Positions 33,834 to 43,059 of a DNA stretch of 64,000 bases are shown here, piece after piece. Numbering within the stretch: the stretch's first letter is position 1; each line of letters opens with the position of its first letter. Below the pieces are notes generated by a model that saw only the letters and a list, made by a program, of their open reading frames with translations, ran no database searches and was not told the DNA's origin. Made by a program: the position numbers and the translations under genes. The DNA comes from Salegentibacter mishustinae (GTDB taxonomy: Bacteria > Bacteroidota > Bacteroidia > Flavobacteriales > Flavobacteriaceae): the NCBI RefSeq assembly GCF_002900095.1, contig NZ_LLKN01000002.1:124001-188000 (forward strand), in the 5' to 3' direction.

Positions 33834-36086
33834 CTAAAGCGTAGATTTCGCTTCAACATAGAATTCCCTAAATAACTGAACTAAATTAAGCGTAGACGAA
33901 ATAAGGTCTTTAGATTCCAGTAAAAGCCCAAAGTAAAGTTTGGTGTTTTTAGGACTGCTTTCTGAAGTCCTTATGCGTTTAATTTGTTTCTCTATCATTT
34001 CTGAAACCATATCGAGCAATTGTTGCTTTTCAGCAAGAATATCATCTAAACGCTCAAAATCGTGCTCATCAAAAGTGTACTTTATTTCCGAAAATAATTC
34101 CTGAAGCTTTTTGTCTATCTTTTTCAGATCCCTGATCTGATTAAATTTCAGGTTTTTATGGTTATTATTTACGTGCTCAAAAGAGTTTCGGGTAATATAT
34201 CGGGTAGAGTTTACCATTTCCTGTAAATAATTCAGCAAATGAATATAAAACCTGCTCGCTTCCACCGAATCTTCATCCAGCGATTTTATAAAATAATAAA
34301 TATTACCTTTTAGATCGTCTACCTCACTTTCAAGCTCACCAACTTTTTTATTATTCTTCTTAAGTTTACCAAGATCGTGATATCCTAAATTATCTACAGT
34401 TTTGGTGTAGCGCTTTTTAATTCCCGAAATCACCTGCGAGATATTCACCGAACTTTCGGCGGTAATCTCATTAATGGTTATAATATCGGTACGTTTATAT
34501 CTTTTCTGCAGTTTATTTGCTTTAGACTTTTTCGCGTGAGATAGCGTATTTCTTATAATAACAAAGGCGGTAATACAAACAAGGACAGCAATAGCTATAA
34601 GTCCGCCAAAATAAATAATCACAGCGAAAAGCGCTGCTCCAAGAAATGCTACAAAAGCGGTTACAAACCAACCTCCAATAACATTAAGAACACCGGCAAC
34701 CCTATAAACAGCACTTTCCTGGTTCCAGGCCCTATCTGCCAAAGAAGTACCCATCGCAACCATAAAAGTCACATAAGTAGTAGAAAGCGGAAGCTGCAAA
34801 TTAGTTCCCATTGAAATCAAGATACTGGCCACCACCAAATTCACAGATGCCCGTACCAAATCGAACGCTGGCGGTGCAATTTCTCTCCCCGTAGTTTTAG
34901 TCTTTGGAGTTTCAAATTGTGCATCAATTCTTTTTCTAATCTTTTTAGGAATTACCTCTGAAACAGCACTTCCAAACATCATAGAATACCTAACGATTGT
35001 TCGGGATAAATAATTAGCGCCAAATCGTTCTGAACCTTCATTCTGCCGGGATAACTTTACACCGGTATCTACTACTGATTTAGCTTTATCAGAAAACCAA
35101 ATGGTAAGAACCATAACTCCTCCAGCAAAAATTAAAACAATTTCAGGGGTGGGAACACTACCGGCCAGATCGCTCATTAATAGTTCTGAAGCGGCCACCC
35201 CAGAGGCACTCCATATTTCATAAGATTGCCAGGCAGCAATGGGTACACCAATAAAATTAACAAGATCGTTCCCTGCAAAAGCCAGTGCTAGCGCAAAGGT
35301 GCCCACCATAACAATGAGTTTAAGAATATTCACCCTAAAAAAACTTATTAAGAGCTTAGAGAGAATTGTGAAGCCTATTAGACTAAAAATAATGATCTGT
35401 ATGCGATTATTGTGTACATCTTCCACAAAATGATCTGATACAAAAGCCAGGCTATTTAGCCCTTTAATAAGAATAAAATAGAAAATTGCCGCAAGGGAGA
35501 CTCCGCCAAAAATGGCCCCGGTATATTTCAGCTTTCTTTCATATTTAAAAGAAAGCACCAGGCGTGAAAAATACTGAACAACCGCGCCGGCTACGAATGC
35601 GATAACAATAGCCAGTAAAATGCCAAAAATAACTTCAGAAGCTTTGTCAACATTTATAAAATCTACCAAGCTAGAAACATCGTTAGTAGTTTTAAAGATC
35701 TTTATAAGCGCAATACTAACGGCCGCTCCCAGCAGCTCGAACATAATTGATACCGTGGTCGAAGTTGGCAGCCCTAGGGAATTGAAAAAATCCAGTAGTA
35801 AAACATCGGTAAGCATTACAGCCATAAAGATGACCATGATCTCTTCAAAATAGAATTCCTGCGGAAGAAAAATTCCTTTCCGGGCTACTTCCATTAATCC
35901 GCTGGAAAATATGGCGCCTACTGCCACTCCCAAACTTGCAATAATGAGAATAGAACGAAGGGAAACCGCTTTGGAACCTACTGCAGAATTTAGAAAATTA
36001 ATGGCATCGTTACTCACTCCAACCACCAAATCTGTAATGGCCAGAAGAAATAAAAGTCCCAGAATTATTAAGTAAACATCTTGCAT
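33834..36086 (-). CDS. PiT-family phosphate transporter fused to PhoU-like domain
   Basis: A 750-residue inner-membrane protein. The first half has the PiT repeats, with GVSNDAINFLNSAVGSKA at 23-40 and a second-half counterpart around SAVSEVIPKK and LSTTYVTFMVAMGTSLADRA. From about residue 520 the protein is soluble, helical and charged, resembling the PhoU-like partner (Pit accessory protein) that is normally a separate gene. PiT carriers import metal phosphate with a proton or sodium ion. The fused domain could control the carrier in cis. The substrate ion pair is inferred from family. Confidence 0.82.
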   Translation of the reverse strand: MQDVYLIILGLLFLLAITDLVVGVSNDAINFLNSAVGSKAVSLRSILIIASLGVAVGAIFSSGLMEVARKGIFLPQEFYFEEIMVIFMAVMLTDVLLLDFFNSLGLPTSTTVSIMFELLGAAVSIALIKIFKTTNDVSSLVDFINVDKASEVIFGILLAIVIAFVAGAVVQYFSRLVLSFKYERKLKYTGAIFGGVSLAAIFYFILIKGLNSLAFVSDHFVEDVHNNRIQIIIFSLIGFTILSKLLISFFRVNILKLIVMVGTFALALAFAGNDLVNFIGVPIAAWQSYEIWSASGVAASELLMSDLAGSVPTPEIVLIFAGGVMVLTIWFSDKAKSVVDTGVKLSRQNEGSERFGANYLSRTIVRYSMMFGSAVSEVIPKKIRKRIDAQFETPKTKTTGREIAPPAFDLVRASVNLVVASILISMGTNLQLPLSTTYVTFMVAMGTSLADRAWNQESAVYRVAGVLNVIGGWFVTAFVAFLGAALFAVIIYFGGLIAIAVLVCITAFVIIRNTLSHAKKSKANKLQKRYKRTDIITINEITAESSVNISQVISGIKKRYTKTVDNLGYHDLGKLKKNNKKVGELESEVDDLKGNIYYFIKSLDEDSVEASRFYIHLLNYLQEMVNSTRYITRNSFEHVNNNHKNLKFNQIRDLKKIDKKLQELFSEIKYTFDEHDFERLDDILAEKQQLLDMVSEMIEKQIKRIRTSESSPKNTKLYFGLLLESKDLISSTLNLVQLFREFYVEAKSTL

Positions 36087-36379
36087 GTAAATAAAGTCCT
36101 TTCAACCTGCAAAATTCAGCGAATTTTTCCTATAAATATCTTTTCGTAGGTTATTAAAACTTTAATTAAATGCAGCTTATTAGCATATAGATTTTTCAAT
36201 TATCCTAAAAAATGTAATGCAAAAATTAAGAACAAATTACCCAGAACGAATTTTATGAATAAAAATTTAAAGATGCCAACTAGTGAAATCCCCTACTTTT
36301 AAAACCACCTCTATTTCCGAAGAATTTCTCGGTATTTTTAAAAGAGAATTGATTTGTAACATTCTAAAACCAACACGTT

Positions 36380-36580
36380 ATGTCTATAATAAAGGTAATT
36401 GAGATTTTGGCGAATTCTACAGAGAGCTGGGAAGATGCCACAAAAAAAGCAGTAAAACATGCAGCTAAAACCGTGAAAAATATAAAATCGGTTTATGTTA
36501 AAGAACAAAGTGCACTTGTAAATGGAGAAAACATTACCGAATTTAGGGTTAATGTAAAAATCTCTTTTGAAATCAATTAA
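36380..36580 (+). CDS. Dodecin-family small protein lacking the flavin-stacking tryptophan
   Basis: A 66-residue protein with the dodecin fold pattern: strand VIKVIEIL-like, ESWEDATKKAVKHAAKTV helix, and two strands ending in VNVKISFEIN. Dodecins form hollow 12-mers that store flavin or bind coenzyme A. The tryptophan that stacks on flavin in archaeal and mycobacterial dodecins (in the LxWxEV segment) is replaced here by Ser37 in IKSVYVKEQ, so flavin storage is doubtful. The 293-base gap upstream shows no clear promoter. A terminator follows. Confidence 0.83.
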   Translation: MSIIKVIEILANSTESWEDATKKAVKHAAKTVKNIKSVYVKEQSALVNGENITEFRVNVKISFEIN

Positions 36581-36600
36581 TTTTCATTTATAAAATTAGT

Positions 36601-36632
36601 AACGCTCCCTGAGATTCCGAGGAGCGTTTTTC
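36601..36632 (+). terminator. Rho-independent terminator of the dodecin gene
   Basis: The stem AACGCTCC/GGAGCGTT (36601-36608 and 36621-36628) is followed by TTTTTC. Confidence 0.7.
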
Positions 36633-36647
36633 ATTTAAAAAATAATC

Positions 36648-38690
36648 ATGCCCAAAACAATATTCACCAATAACCTAATTAACGAAACCAGTCCCTACCT
36701 TTTACAACATGCTCATAATCCCGTTAACTGGGAGGCCTGGAACACAAAAAGCCTGGAAAAAGCACGCGAAGAAGATAAACTTTTACTTATAAGTGTTGGT
36801 TATTCTGCCTGCCACTGGTGCCACGTCATGGAGCACGAAAGTTTTGAAGATGAAGCAGTAGCTGAAATTATGAATCAGCATTTTATAAATATAAAAGTTG
36901 ACCGGGAAGAACGCCCCGACGTTGACCAGGTTTATATGAATGCTATCCAGGTAATGACCGGAGCGGGTGGCTGGCCCATGAATATCGTAGCATTACCAGA
37001 CGGGCGACCGGTTTGGGGTGGCACCTATTTTAGAAAAGAGCAGTGGAAAGATGCTTTAAAACAACTCTCTGGGTTATACCAAACCAAACCAGACGAAATG
37101 AAATCGTACGCTTCTAAACTGGAAGAAGGACTACAGCAATTACAACTTATTGAAACTCCCCAGGAAGAAACTCCTTTCACTACAGCTTTTCTAGATAAAA
37201 TGCTTGAAAAGTGGAAAAAAGCATTTGATAGGAAAAATGGTGGTTCTCAAGGAGCACCAAAATTTATGCTTCCGGTAAATCAGTCTTTTTTATTCAGGTA
37301 TGCTGTGCAGAAAGACGACAAAGAGATCTTTGAGCAATCATTGCTAAGCCTTAATAAAATCTCTTATGGTGGAGTTTATGACCATATTGGCGGTGGATTC
37401 TCAAGATACTCGGTAGACGAACGCTGGCATGTGCCTCACTTTGAAAAAATGCTTTATGATAATGGGCAATTGGTGAGTCTTTACAGCAAGGCCTTTGCTT
37501 CTACGAAAGATAAATGGTACAAAGAAGTGGTTTATAAAACCCTGGATTTTGTAAAAGAGGAACTTACCGATAGTACCGGAGCGTTTTATTCGGCCTTAGA
37601 TGCCGATAGTGAAGATGAAACCGGGAATAAAACCGAAGGCGCCTATTACGTGTGGAAAAAAGACCAATTGCAAGATTTAATAACCAAAGATTTTTCAATT
37701 TTCGAAGCTTATTATAATATTAATTCCTTCGGAAAATGGGAGGACAACAATTATGTTCTTATTCGATCTAAAAGTGACGAAGCGATTTCTGAAGAATTCA
37801 ATCTTAGTTTACCTGAATTAAAAGAAAAGAAGAAACACTGGATAAAAATTCTAAAACAAGAACGTGATAAAAGAACAAAACCGGGACTGGATGATAAAAG
37901 TCTGACTTCCTGGAACGCCCTAATGCTAAATGGATATGTAGAAGCCTATAAAGCTTTTGGGGAACCAGAATTCCTTGAAAAAGCATTAGAAAATGCGGCA
38001 TTTCTTCAAAAATATCAGTTCAAGAAAGATCATCGGCTTTGGCATAATTTCAAAAATGGGAAAAGTTCTATAAATGCTTACCTGGAAGATTACGTTTTGT
38101 GCACCGAAGCCTTTATAAATTTATATGAAGCTACTTTTGAAGAGAAATGGTTGGAAATTTCAGAGCAATTAATTTCGGTTTGCATGGAAGACTTCCAGGA
38201 TAAAAAAACCGGATTATTCTATTTCACTTCTTCAAGAGATGAAGCTTTAATTACCAGGAATTACGAATTAAACGATAATGTGTTGCCGGCCTCGAATTCG
38301 GTTATGGCTAAAAATCTATTTAAAGTTTCTAAAATCACTGGAAACAGGGAATATTATGATTTAGCAAATAAAATGCTTAAAACAGTCCAGCCACAAATAA
38401 AAACCTATCCGCAATCTTATGCTAACTGGCTGGATTTGATGCTTAATTTTACTGACCCTTTTTATGAAGTGGCGATTACGGGTAAAAATGCTATTTCCAT
38501 AAAAAAAGAATTAGAACAGCAGTTCTTACCAAATACCATATTTGCCGGTAGTGTAAAGGCTTCAGAAATATCAATTCTAAGGAATAGGTTTAAAAACGAT
38601 AAAGATCTAATTTACATCTGCAGTAATGGAAAATGTGATCTCCCCTCAAATTCTGTGGAAGAATCTATCAAAAGACTAAAACAGTTTTAA
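36648..38690 (+). CDS. Thioredoxin-domain DUF255 protein (YyaL/SPATA20 family)
   Basis: A 680-residue protein: an N-terminal DUF255 thioredoxin-like domain with Cys55 and Cys58 in SACHWCHVM, then a six-hairpin (alpha/alpha) toroid like those of sugar epimerases. The start LINETSPYLLQHAHNPVNW (10-28) is nearly invariant in the family, found from bacteria to humans. The function is unknown; a redox-linked sugar enzyme has been suggested on structural grounds. No signal peptide, so cytoplasmic. The gene stands alone between a terminator and the mscS gene. Confidence 0.85.
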   Translation: MPKTIFTNNLINETSPYLLQHAHNPVNWEAWNTKSLEKAREEDKLLLISVGYSACHWCHVMEHESFEDEAVAEIMNQHFINIKVDREERPDVDQVYMNAIQVMTGAGGWPMNIVALPDGRPVWGGTYFRKEQWKDALKQLSGLYQTKPDEMKSYASKLEEGLQQLQLIETPQEETPFTTAFLDKMLEKWKKAFDRKNGGSQGAPKFMLPVNQSFLFRYAVQKDDKEIFEQSLLSLNKISYGGVYDHIGGGFSRYSVDERWHVPHFEKMLYDNGQLVSLYSKAFASTKDKWYKEVVYKTLDFVKEELTDSTGAFYSALDADSEDETGNKTEGAYYVWKKDQLQDLITKDFSIFEAYYNINSFGKWEDNNYVLIRSKSDEAISEEFNLSLPELKEKKKHWIKILKQERDKRTKPGLDDKSLTSWNALMLNGYVEAYKAFGEPEFLEKALENAAFLQKYQFKKDHRLWHNFKNGKSSINAYLEDYVLCTEAFINLYEATFEEKWLEISEQLISVCMEDFQDKKTGLFYFTSSRDEALITRNYELNDNVLPASNSVMAKNLFKVSKITGNREYYDLANKMLKTVQPQIKTYPQSYANWLDLMLNFTDPFYEVAITGKNAISIKKELEQQFLPNTIFAGSVKASEISILRNRFKNDKDLIYICSNGKCDLPSNSVEESIKRLKQF

Positions 38691-38736
38691 CAAAAATTAA
38701 ACAGGGAAATTTATTATAAATAAAAAAAATATGGTC

Positions 38737-38757
38737 AATTTGTTTTTAAAACAAATT
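38737..38757 (+). promoter_or_regulatory. Perfect 21-base palindrome upstream of the MscS channel gene
   Basis: AATTTGTTTT, a single T, then the exact complement AAAACAAATT ends 5 bases before the ATG at 38763, covering the region where a ribosome would bind. It may be an operator or a translation-controlling hairpin. The very high A+T content means chance is not excluded. Confidence 0.35.
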
Positions 38758-38762
38758 AAATT

Positions 38763-39647
38763 ATGGATAAACTAAACGACTGGGGCGCCATTGCTAAAGA
38801 ATACGCAGAAAAATTTATTGATTACTTACCTACTTTGATAGGAGCAATAGTACTACTAATTGTTGGCCTATGGGTAATTGGCATTATTGTTAAATACGTA
38901 GATAAATTATTCCAGAAAAAAGATTACGATAAGACTTTAGAAGTTTTCACTCTAAATGCGATTAGGTGGGGATTACGTATTATACTTTTTGTATTGGTCA
39001 TCACCCAGCTAGGCGTTGAGAGCGCTTCTCTGGTAGCTGCAATTGGTGCCGCAGGTTTGGCAATTGGTTTGGCCATGCAGGGATCACTTTCTAATCTTGC
39101 CGGAGGTGTTTTAATAATTGTTTTAAAGCCTTTTAAAGTTGGAGACTGGATAGAAGCTCAAGGCATTTCTGGTACTGTAGTAGAAGTTACTTTATTTTAC
39201 ACCAAATTAGATACTTTTGGAAACCAACGAGCAGTAATTCCAAATGGTGAATTGAGTAACGACAATATTATTAATTACAGTTACAACGGCACCAGGAAGG
39301 AGAACCTAAGTTTCGGGATTTCTTATGATGATGATTTAAAAAAGGCTAAAGAAGTACTTAGAAACCTGGTAGAAGAGCAGGACGACGTGCTAAAAGATCC
39401 GGCACCACAAATTATTGTTTCTGAACTTGGAGCCGATTCGGTGAACTTTTCAGTGAGATATTTTGCTGAAAACAGTAAATTCTGGGACCTTCACTGGTAT
39501 ATGATTGAAGAAGGAAAAATAAGACTGGAAGAAGCCGGTATGACCATTCCATATCCTCAACGTGATGTTTATCTTTATGATCAAACAAAGATGAATGGAA
39601 CTATTGAAAAGAGATCGAAAAATAACGGTACTAATTCCGCCGATTAA
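38763..39647 (+). CDS. Small-conductance mechanosensitive channel (MscS family)
   Basis: A 294-residue channel with three transmembrane helices: about residues 20-44, 65-83 and 90-120. The pore helix has the glycine/alanine pattern GAAGLAIGLAMQGSLSNLAGG, and the beta domain begins at FKVGDWIEAQGISGTV, with IPNGELSNDNIINYS typical of the family. It releases solutes when turgor rises. The length matches E. coli MscS (286). A palindrome covers the region before the start. It converges on tsaB with a 4-base overlap. Confidence 0.92.
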   Translation: MDKLNDWGAIAKEYAEKFIDYLPTLIGAIVLLIVGLWVIGIIVKYVDKLFQKKDYDKTLEVFTLNAIRWGLRIILFVLVITQLGVESASLVAAIGAAGLAIGLAMQGSLSNLAGGVLIIVLKPFKVGDWIEAQGISGTVVEVTLFYTKLDTFGNQRAVIPNGELSNDNIINYSYNGTRKENLSFGISYDDDLKKAKEVLRNLVEEQDDVLKDPAPQIIVSELGADSVNFSVRYFAENSKFWDLHWYMIEEGKIRLEEAGMTIPYPQRDVYLYDQTKMNGTIEKRSKNNGTNSAD

Positions 39648-40303
39648 CCAGCAATAAAATCTTTTAAATAATAAGGTTCAAAATAAGCGACATCTTCGGT
39701 GTCGCTTATTTTGTATTTGGATTCTGCCAAACTGCACATTTCCCTTGCAGATGGTAATTTATCTAAAATAAATTCAGCGTTGAAATGTGTACAAATAGCT
39801 TTAAATTTTTCCACTCCATTTCCTATAAATACTGTTTTATCTTTTTCAAGATAATCTATAAAAGAATTTTCATCTAAAACTTGAGCTTTAGTTTCTCTTA
39901 TTTCATTCAGCTCTTTATCAAAAACAGTAGAATAAACTTCCATTCTACGCGCATCTAGCATCGGAATAACAAATCCTTTTTGCAGTTTAACCTGCGCGGC
40001 TAAAGAGGCCAGGGTGGCTATAGATATTAAAGGAATATTCAATGAAAAACATAGACCTTTTGCGGTAGAAACTCCTATTCTTAAGCCTGTATAAGATCCA
40101 GGGCCTTTACTCACCGCAATGGCATCTAGATCATCTACCGCTAAGTTGTTTTCTTTTAGAATTTCATCTATAAAAACGTGCAACTTCTCGGCGTGCGAAT
40201 AATTATTGCTCTTGTCTTCTTTTAATGCTAAGAGGGCACCATCTTTTGAAAGTGCAACAGAGCAATTTGTGGTAGCGGTTTCTAAGCAAAGTATGAGTGC
40301 CAA
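39644..40303 (-). CDS. tsaB: TsaB, threonylcarbamoyl-adenosine tRNA modification subunit
   Basis: A 219-residue ASKHA-fold protein. It starts ILCLETATTNCSVAL, then YSHAEKLHVFID and the SKGPGSYTGLRIGVSTAKGL signature. TsaB binds TsaD and TsaE to put the t6A modification on tRNAs that read ANN codons. It lies 18 bases downstream of the last gene of the efflux operon and may be carried on that transcript. Confidence 0.92.
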   Translation of the reverse strand: MALILCLETATTNCSVALSKDGALLALKEDKSNNYSHAEKLHVFIDEILKENNLAVDDLDAIAVSKGPGSYTGLRIGVSTAKGLCFSLNIPLISIATLASLAAQVKLQKGFVIPMLDARRMEVYSTVFDKELNEIRETKAQVLDENSFIDYLEKDKTVFIGNGVEKFKAICTHFNAEFILDKLPSAREMCSLAESKYKISDTEDVAYFEPYYLKDFIAG

Positions 40304-40321
40304 ATCCCTGGGTTTTTCTAT

Positions 40322-41554
40322 TTATTTATTAGTTACCTCAACGTCATCGCCTTCTTTAAGGCTTTTGGTGACGGTATTATATGGTCCTGTGATCACGGTT
40401 TCCCCTTCGGTTAAACCTTCAGTAATTTCAATATTGCTATCATCCTGAATTCCGGTAGTAACTCTTCTAAGCTCGGCTTTTGTTCCTTCCATTAGGAAAA
40501 CGGCTTCGTATTTTTGATCTGTACTTTCGGTTGCTGTGGTATCGTTTTTAATCACAATTGCACTAATAGGAACCCCAATTATATTATCTTTTCTATTGGT
40601 GATTATATCTACCGTAGCGGTCATACCTGGTCTAAACGGAGAATAATTATCTGCTTTCCCTTCTAATAGATCTTTGTATGATTCCTCTAAAATACGAACT
40701 TTCACTTTAAAGTTAGTCACCTGATCTGTGGTAAGCGCAGCATCAGCCGAATTGGAAATTTCGGTAACAATTCCTCTAAATTCTTTTCCCAAGTAAGCAT
40801 CAACCTCAACAATTGTAGAATCTCCAACCTGGACCTTTACAATATCATTTTCATTCACATCTACTTCTACTTCCATATTGGTAAGATTAGCCACCCTAAG
40901 AATTTCGGTACCGGCCATTTGTTGAGTTCCAACAACCCTTTCTCCCAATTCGGCATCCAATTTTGAAATGGTACCGCTCATAGGTGCATAAATATTGGTA
41001 CGTCCAAGGTTATCTGTCGCTTCTTTTACCGTAGCCGCTGTACTCTGCATATTGTAGTAAGCTGATTCCTTATTGGCCTGCGCTACTTCATACTCTGAAA
41101 CCACCCGGTCCCATTCAGCTTTAGAGATCACTCCTTTTTCAAAAAGACTTTTGTTTCGGTTATAGTTTGCTTCAGCTTGTTTTAAACTTGCCTGGGCCTG
41201 TGCATAATTTGCCCGTGAAGTTTCTAAACCGGCCTGGGCTCTATTCACATTAGACTGGTAAATATCTGGATTTACCCTAACCAGTAAATCACCTTTTTCT
41301 ACAGCCTGGCCTTCTACAACAGGAAGTTCAATAATTTCTCCTGAAACTTCTGAAGAAAGTTTTACTTCGATCTCCGGCTGAATTTTCCCGGTAGCCGAAA
41401 CAGTTTCTACGATATCAATAGGTTCAATTTTGGTGATTTCTACTTCTTTAAAATTACCGGTTTTTCCAAACCAACCGGCTTTCTTACCTACTATAAGCAA
41501 AAGGATAAGCGCAAGAGCAATTCCAATAATTATAAATAGAGTCTTTTTCTTCAT
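40322..41554 (-). CDS. Efflux periplasmic adaptor (HlyD/MacA family), second copy
   Basis: A 410-residue adaptor anchored by an N-terminal helix (about residues 5-24). The lipoyl-like domain follows (VSATGKIQPEIEVKLSSEVS), then a long alpha-hairpin with FEKGVISKAEWDRVVSEYE, and beta-barrel plus membrane-proximal domains. It would bridge an inner-membrane pump and the TolC channel, encoded 3 bases upstream. The operon contains another adaptor of 372 residues with the same layout. Export substrate unknown. Confidence 0.87.
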   Translation of the reverse strand: MKKKTLFIIIGIALALILLLIVGKKAGWFGKTGNFKEVEITKIEPIDIVETVSATGKIQPEIEVKLSSEVSGEIIELPVVEGQAVEKGDLLVRVNPDIYQSNVNRAQAGLETSRANYAQAQASLKQAEANYNRNKSLFEKGVISKAEWDRVVSEYEVAQANKESAYYNMQSTAATVKEATDNLGRTNIYAPMSGTISKLDAELGERVVGTQQMAGTEILRVANLTNMEVEVDVNENDIVKVQVGDSTIVEVDAYLGKEFRGIVTEISNSADAALTTDQVTNFKVKVRILEESYKDLLEGKADNYSPFRPGMTATVDIITNRKDNIIGVPISAIVIKNDTTATESTDQKYEAVFLMEGTKAELRRVTTGIQDDSNIEITEGLTEGETVITGPYNTVTKSLKEGDDVEVTNK

Positions 41555-41557
41555 AAT

Positions 41558-42997
41558 TTAAAATTTAAGATCGGTAACCGGTACTCCAAAATATAATTCA
41601 AGTACTTTTAATTTAAAAATGTAATCGTATTTGGTTCTCAGCACTTCGCTTTGTGCGTTTTCGTATCGTAATTTTGCCTGGCTAAATTCAAAAGCATTAG
41701 AAATTCCCACATCAAAACGTTGCGTAGCATATTCATAAGCCTGCTCTTGTGCATTTGCGGCCACTAGCGCAGCTTCGTAAGCCTCAAAAGCTCCTTCAGC
41801 ATCTACATAAGCCTGATAAACATTGGCCTCAAGATCTAACTCTGCCTGTTCCAATTCATACTCGGCTCTCCTGGCGTTCACCTGGCTTCTTCTCACCTGG
41901 TTCCTGGTAGCCAAACCATTGAAAATTGGCACACTAACCTGCACGCCATAAGTTATACCATCATTACGCTGTAATTGTTCAAAAAACGGCAATGGACTTC
42001 CAATAGTAGTTAAAACATTAGGAGCAACTACTATTTCGCCTGTACTTTCTACCACTCCAATTTCACGAGTTGGATCGTTAGGATCTGGCTCTGCACCCAC
42101 AATTCTTCCCTGGCCAGATTCCCTTGTATTATAATTAAAGAAAGCTCCCACGCTTGGGTAATAAGCTCCTTTCGCTATTTCTACGTCTTTTTCGGCAATC
42201 TGTTTGTTAGCTTCAGCAATTTTAATTTCAGATCTTTCTTCTCTTGCTTGTGCTACGATATCCTCTACCGGATTATCTAAAATTTCGGTGCCAAAAATAT
42301 CATAACCTGTTTCTACGATATCGAAGTTCTCATAATCTTTTATAAGCAGGGTTTGTGCTAAACTAATAAGCGAAATTCTAATGTTATTTTGAGCAACGAT
42401 TATTCGCTGTTGCTCATCAGCATATGTAGCTTGAATTTCCAGAAGGTCGCCTTGCGGAAGGGAACCGGCTTCTACCAACTCCTCTGTTCTTTCCATTTGC
42501 TCCCCGGTAACTTCATTTTGCATTTTAAGAATTTCCAGGTTTTGCTTATTAAAGAGCACTTGTAAATAAGAATCGGCTACAAAGAGCGTGATATCATCCT
42601 TCATTTTATCAAGTGCATACTGGCTGGCAAGTTTTGATATTTTTGCGCGCTGTAACTGCTTAAAATTCCTAAGCCCGTCAAAAAGATTTACGCTGGCAGT
42701 AACGCCTGCAGAAAAGTTTCGGGTAGTTTGTGTTTGCAGCACCCCGGTAGTTACATTCTGGGTAAGACCGGTATTCCAGGAGTTGGTTGCAGAAGCATTT
42801 ACATTTGGTAAGAAATTACCAATTGCATCCCTTTTTCCTAACTCGGCAAGTTCTACATCGAGCTCGCTTTGTTTTACTGAAATATTATTCTCTATTGCGT
42901 AGTTCACACATTCCTGAAGTGTCCAGGCCTTATTTTCCTGGGCTTTTACGAATAAAGCAGAAAATAAAAATATGGTTAGTAAGCTGTATTTTTTCAT
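41558..42997 (-). CDS. TolC-family outer-membrane efflux channel
   Basis: A 479-residue outer-membrane channel protein with a signal peptide ending near VKAQE. Two repeats of long helices and short strands are seen, with the WTLQECVNYAIENN start and the second-half ARRAEYELEQAELDLEANVY coiled coil typical of TolC. It is the only TolC in the operon and sits between the two adaptor genes. Together with the MacB-like permeases it would form a tunnel to the outside. Confidence 0.9.
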   Translation of the reverse strand: MKKYSLLTIFLFSALFVKAQENKAWTLQECVNYAIENNISVKQSELDVELAELGKRDAIGNFLPNVNASATNSWNTGLTQNVTTGVLQTQTTRNFSAGVTASVNLFDGLRNFKQLQRAKISKLASQYALDKMKDDITLFVADSYLQVLFNKQNLEILKMQNEVTGEQMERTEELVEAGSLPQGDLLEIQATYADEQQRIIVAQNNIRISLISLAQTLLIKDYENFDIVETGYDIFGTEILDNPVEDIVAQAREERSEIKIAEANKQIAEKDVEIAKGAYYPSVGAFFNYNTRESGQGRIVGAEPDPNDPTREIGVVESTGEIVVAPNVLTTIGSPLPFFEQLQRNDGITYGVQVSVPIFNGLATRNQVRRSQVNARRAEYELEQAELDLEANVYQAYVDAEGAFEAYEAALVAANAQEQAYEYATQRFDVGISNAFEFSQAKLRYENAQSEVLRTKYDYIFKLKVLELYFGVPVTDLKF

Positions 42998-43059
42998 AAT
43001 CGGAATTGTAGTTGATGAGTCTGTGAAATTCTAAACTTGTTACATTTTGAAATAAAAAT

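Noticed and set aside
42588..42902. A 104-codon plus-strand frame opposite the TolC gene
   Set aside because: Antisense shadow of a well-supported gene, with no recognisable domain.
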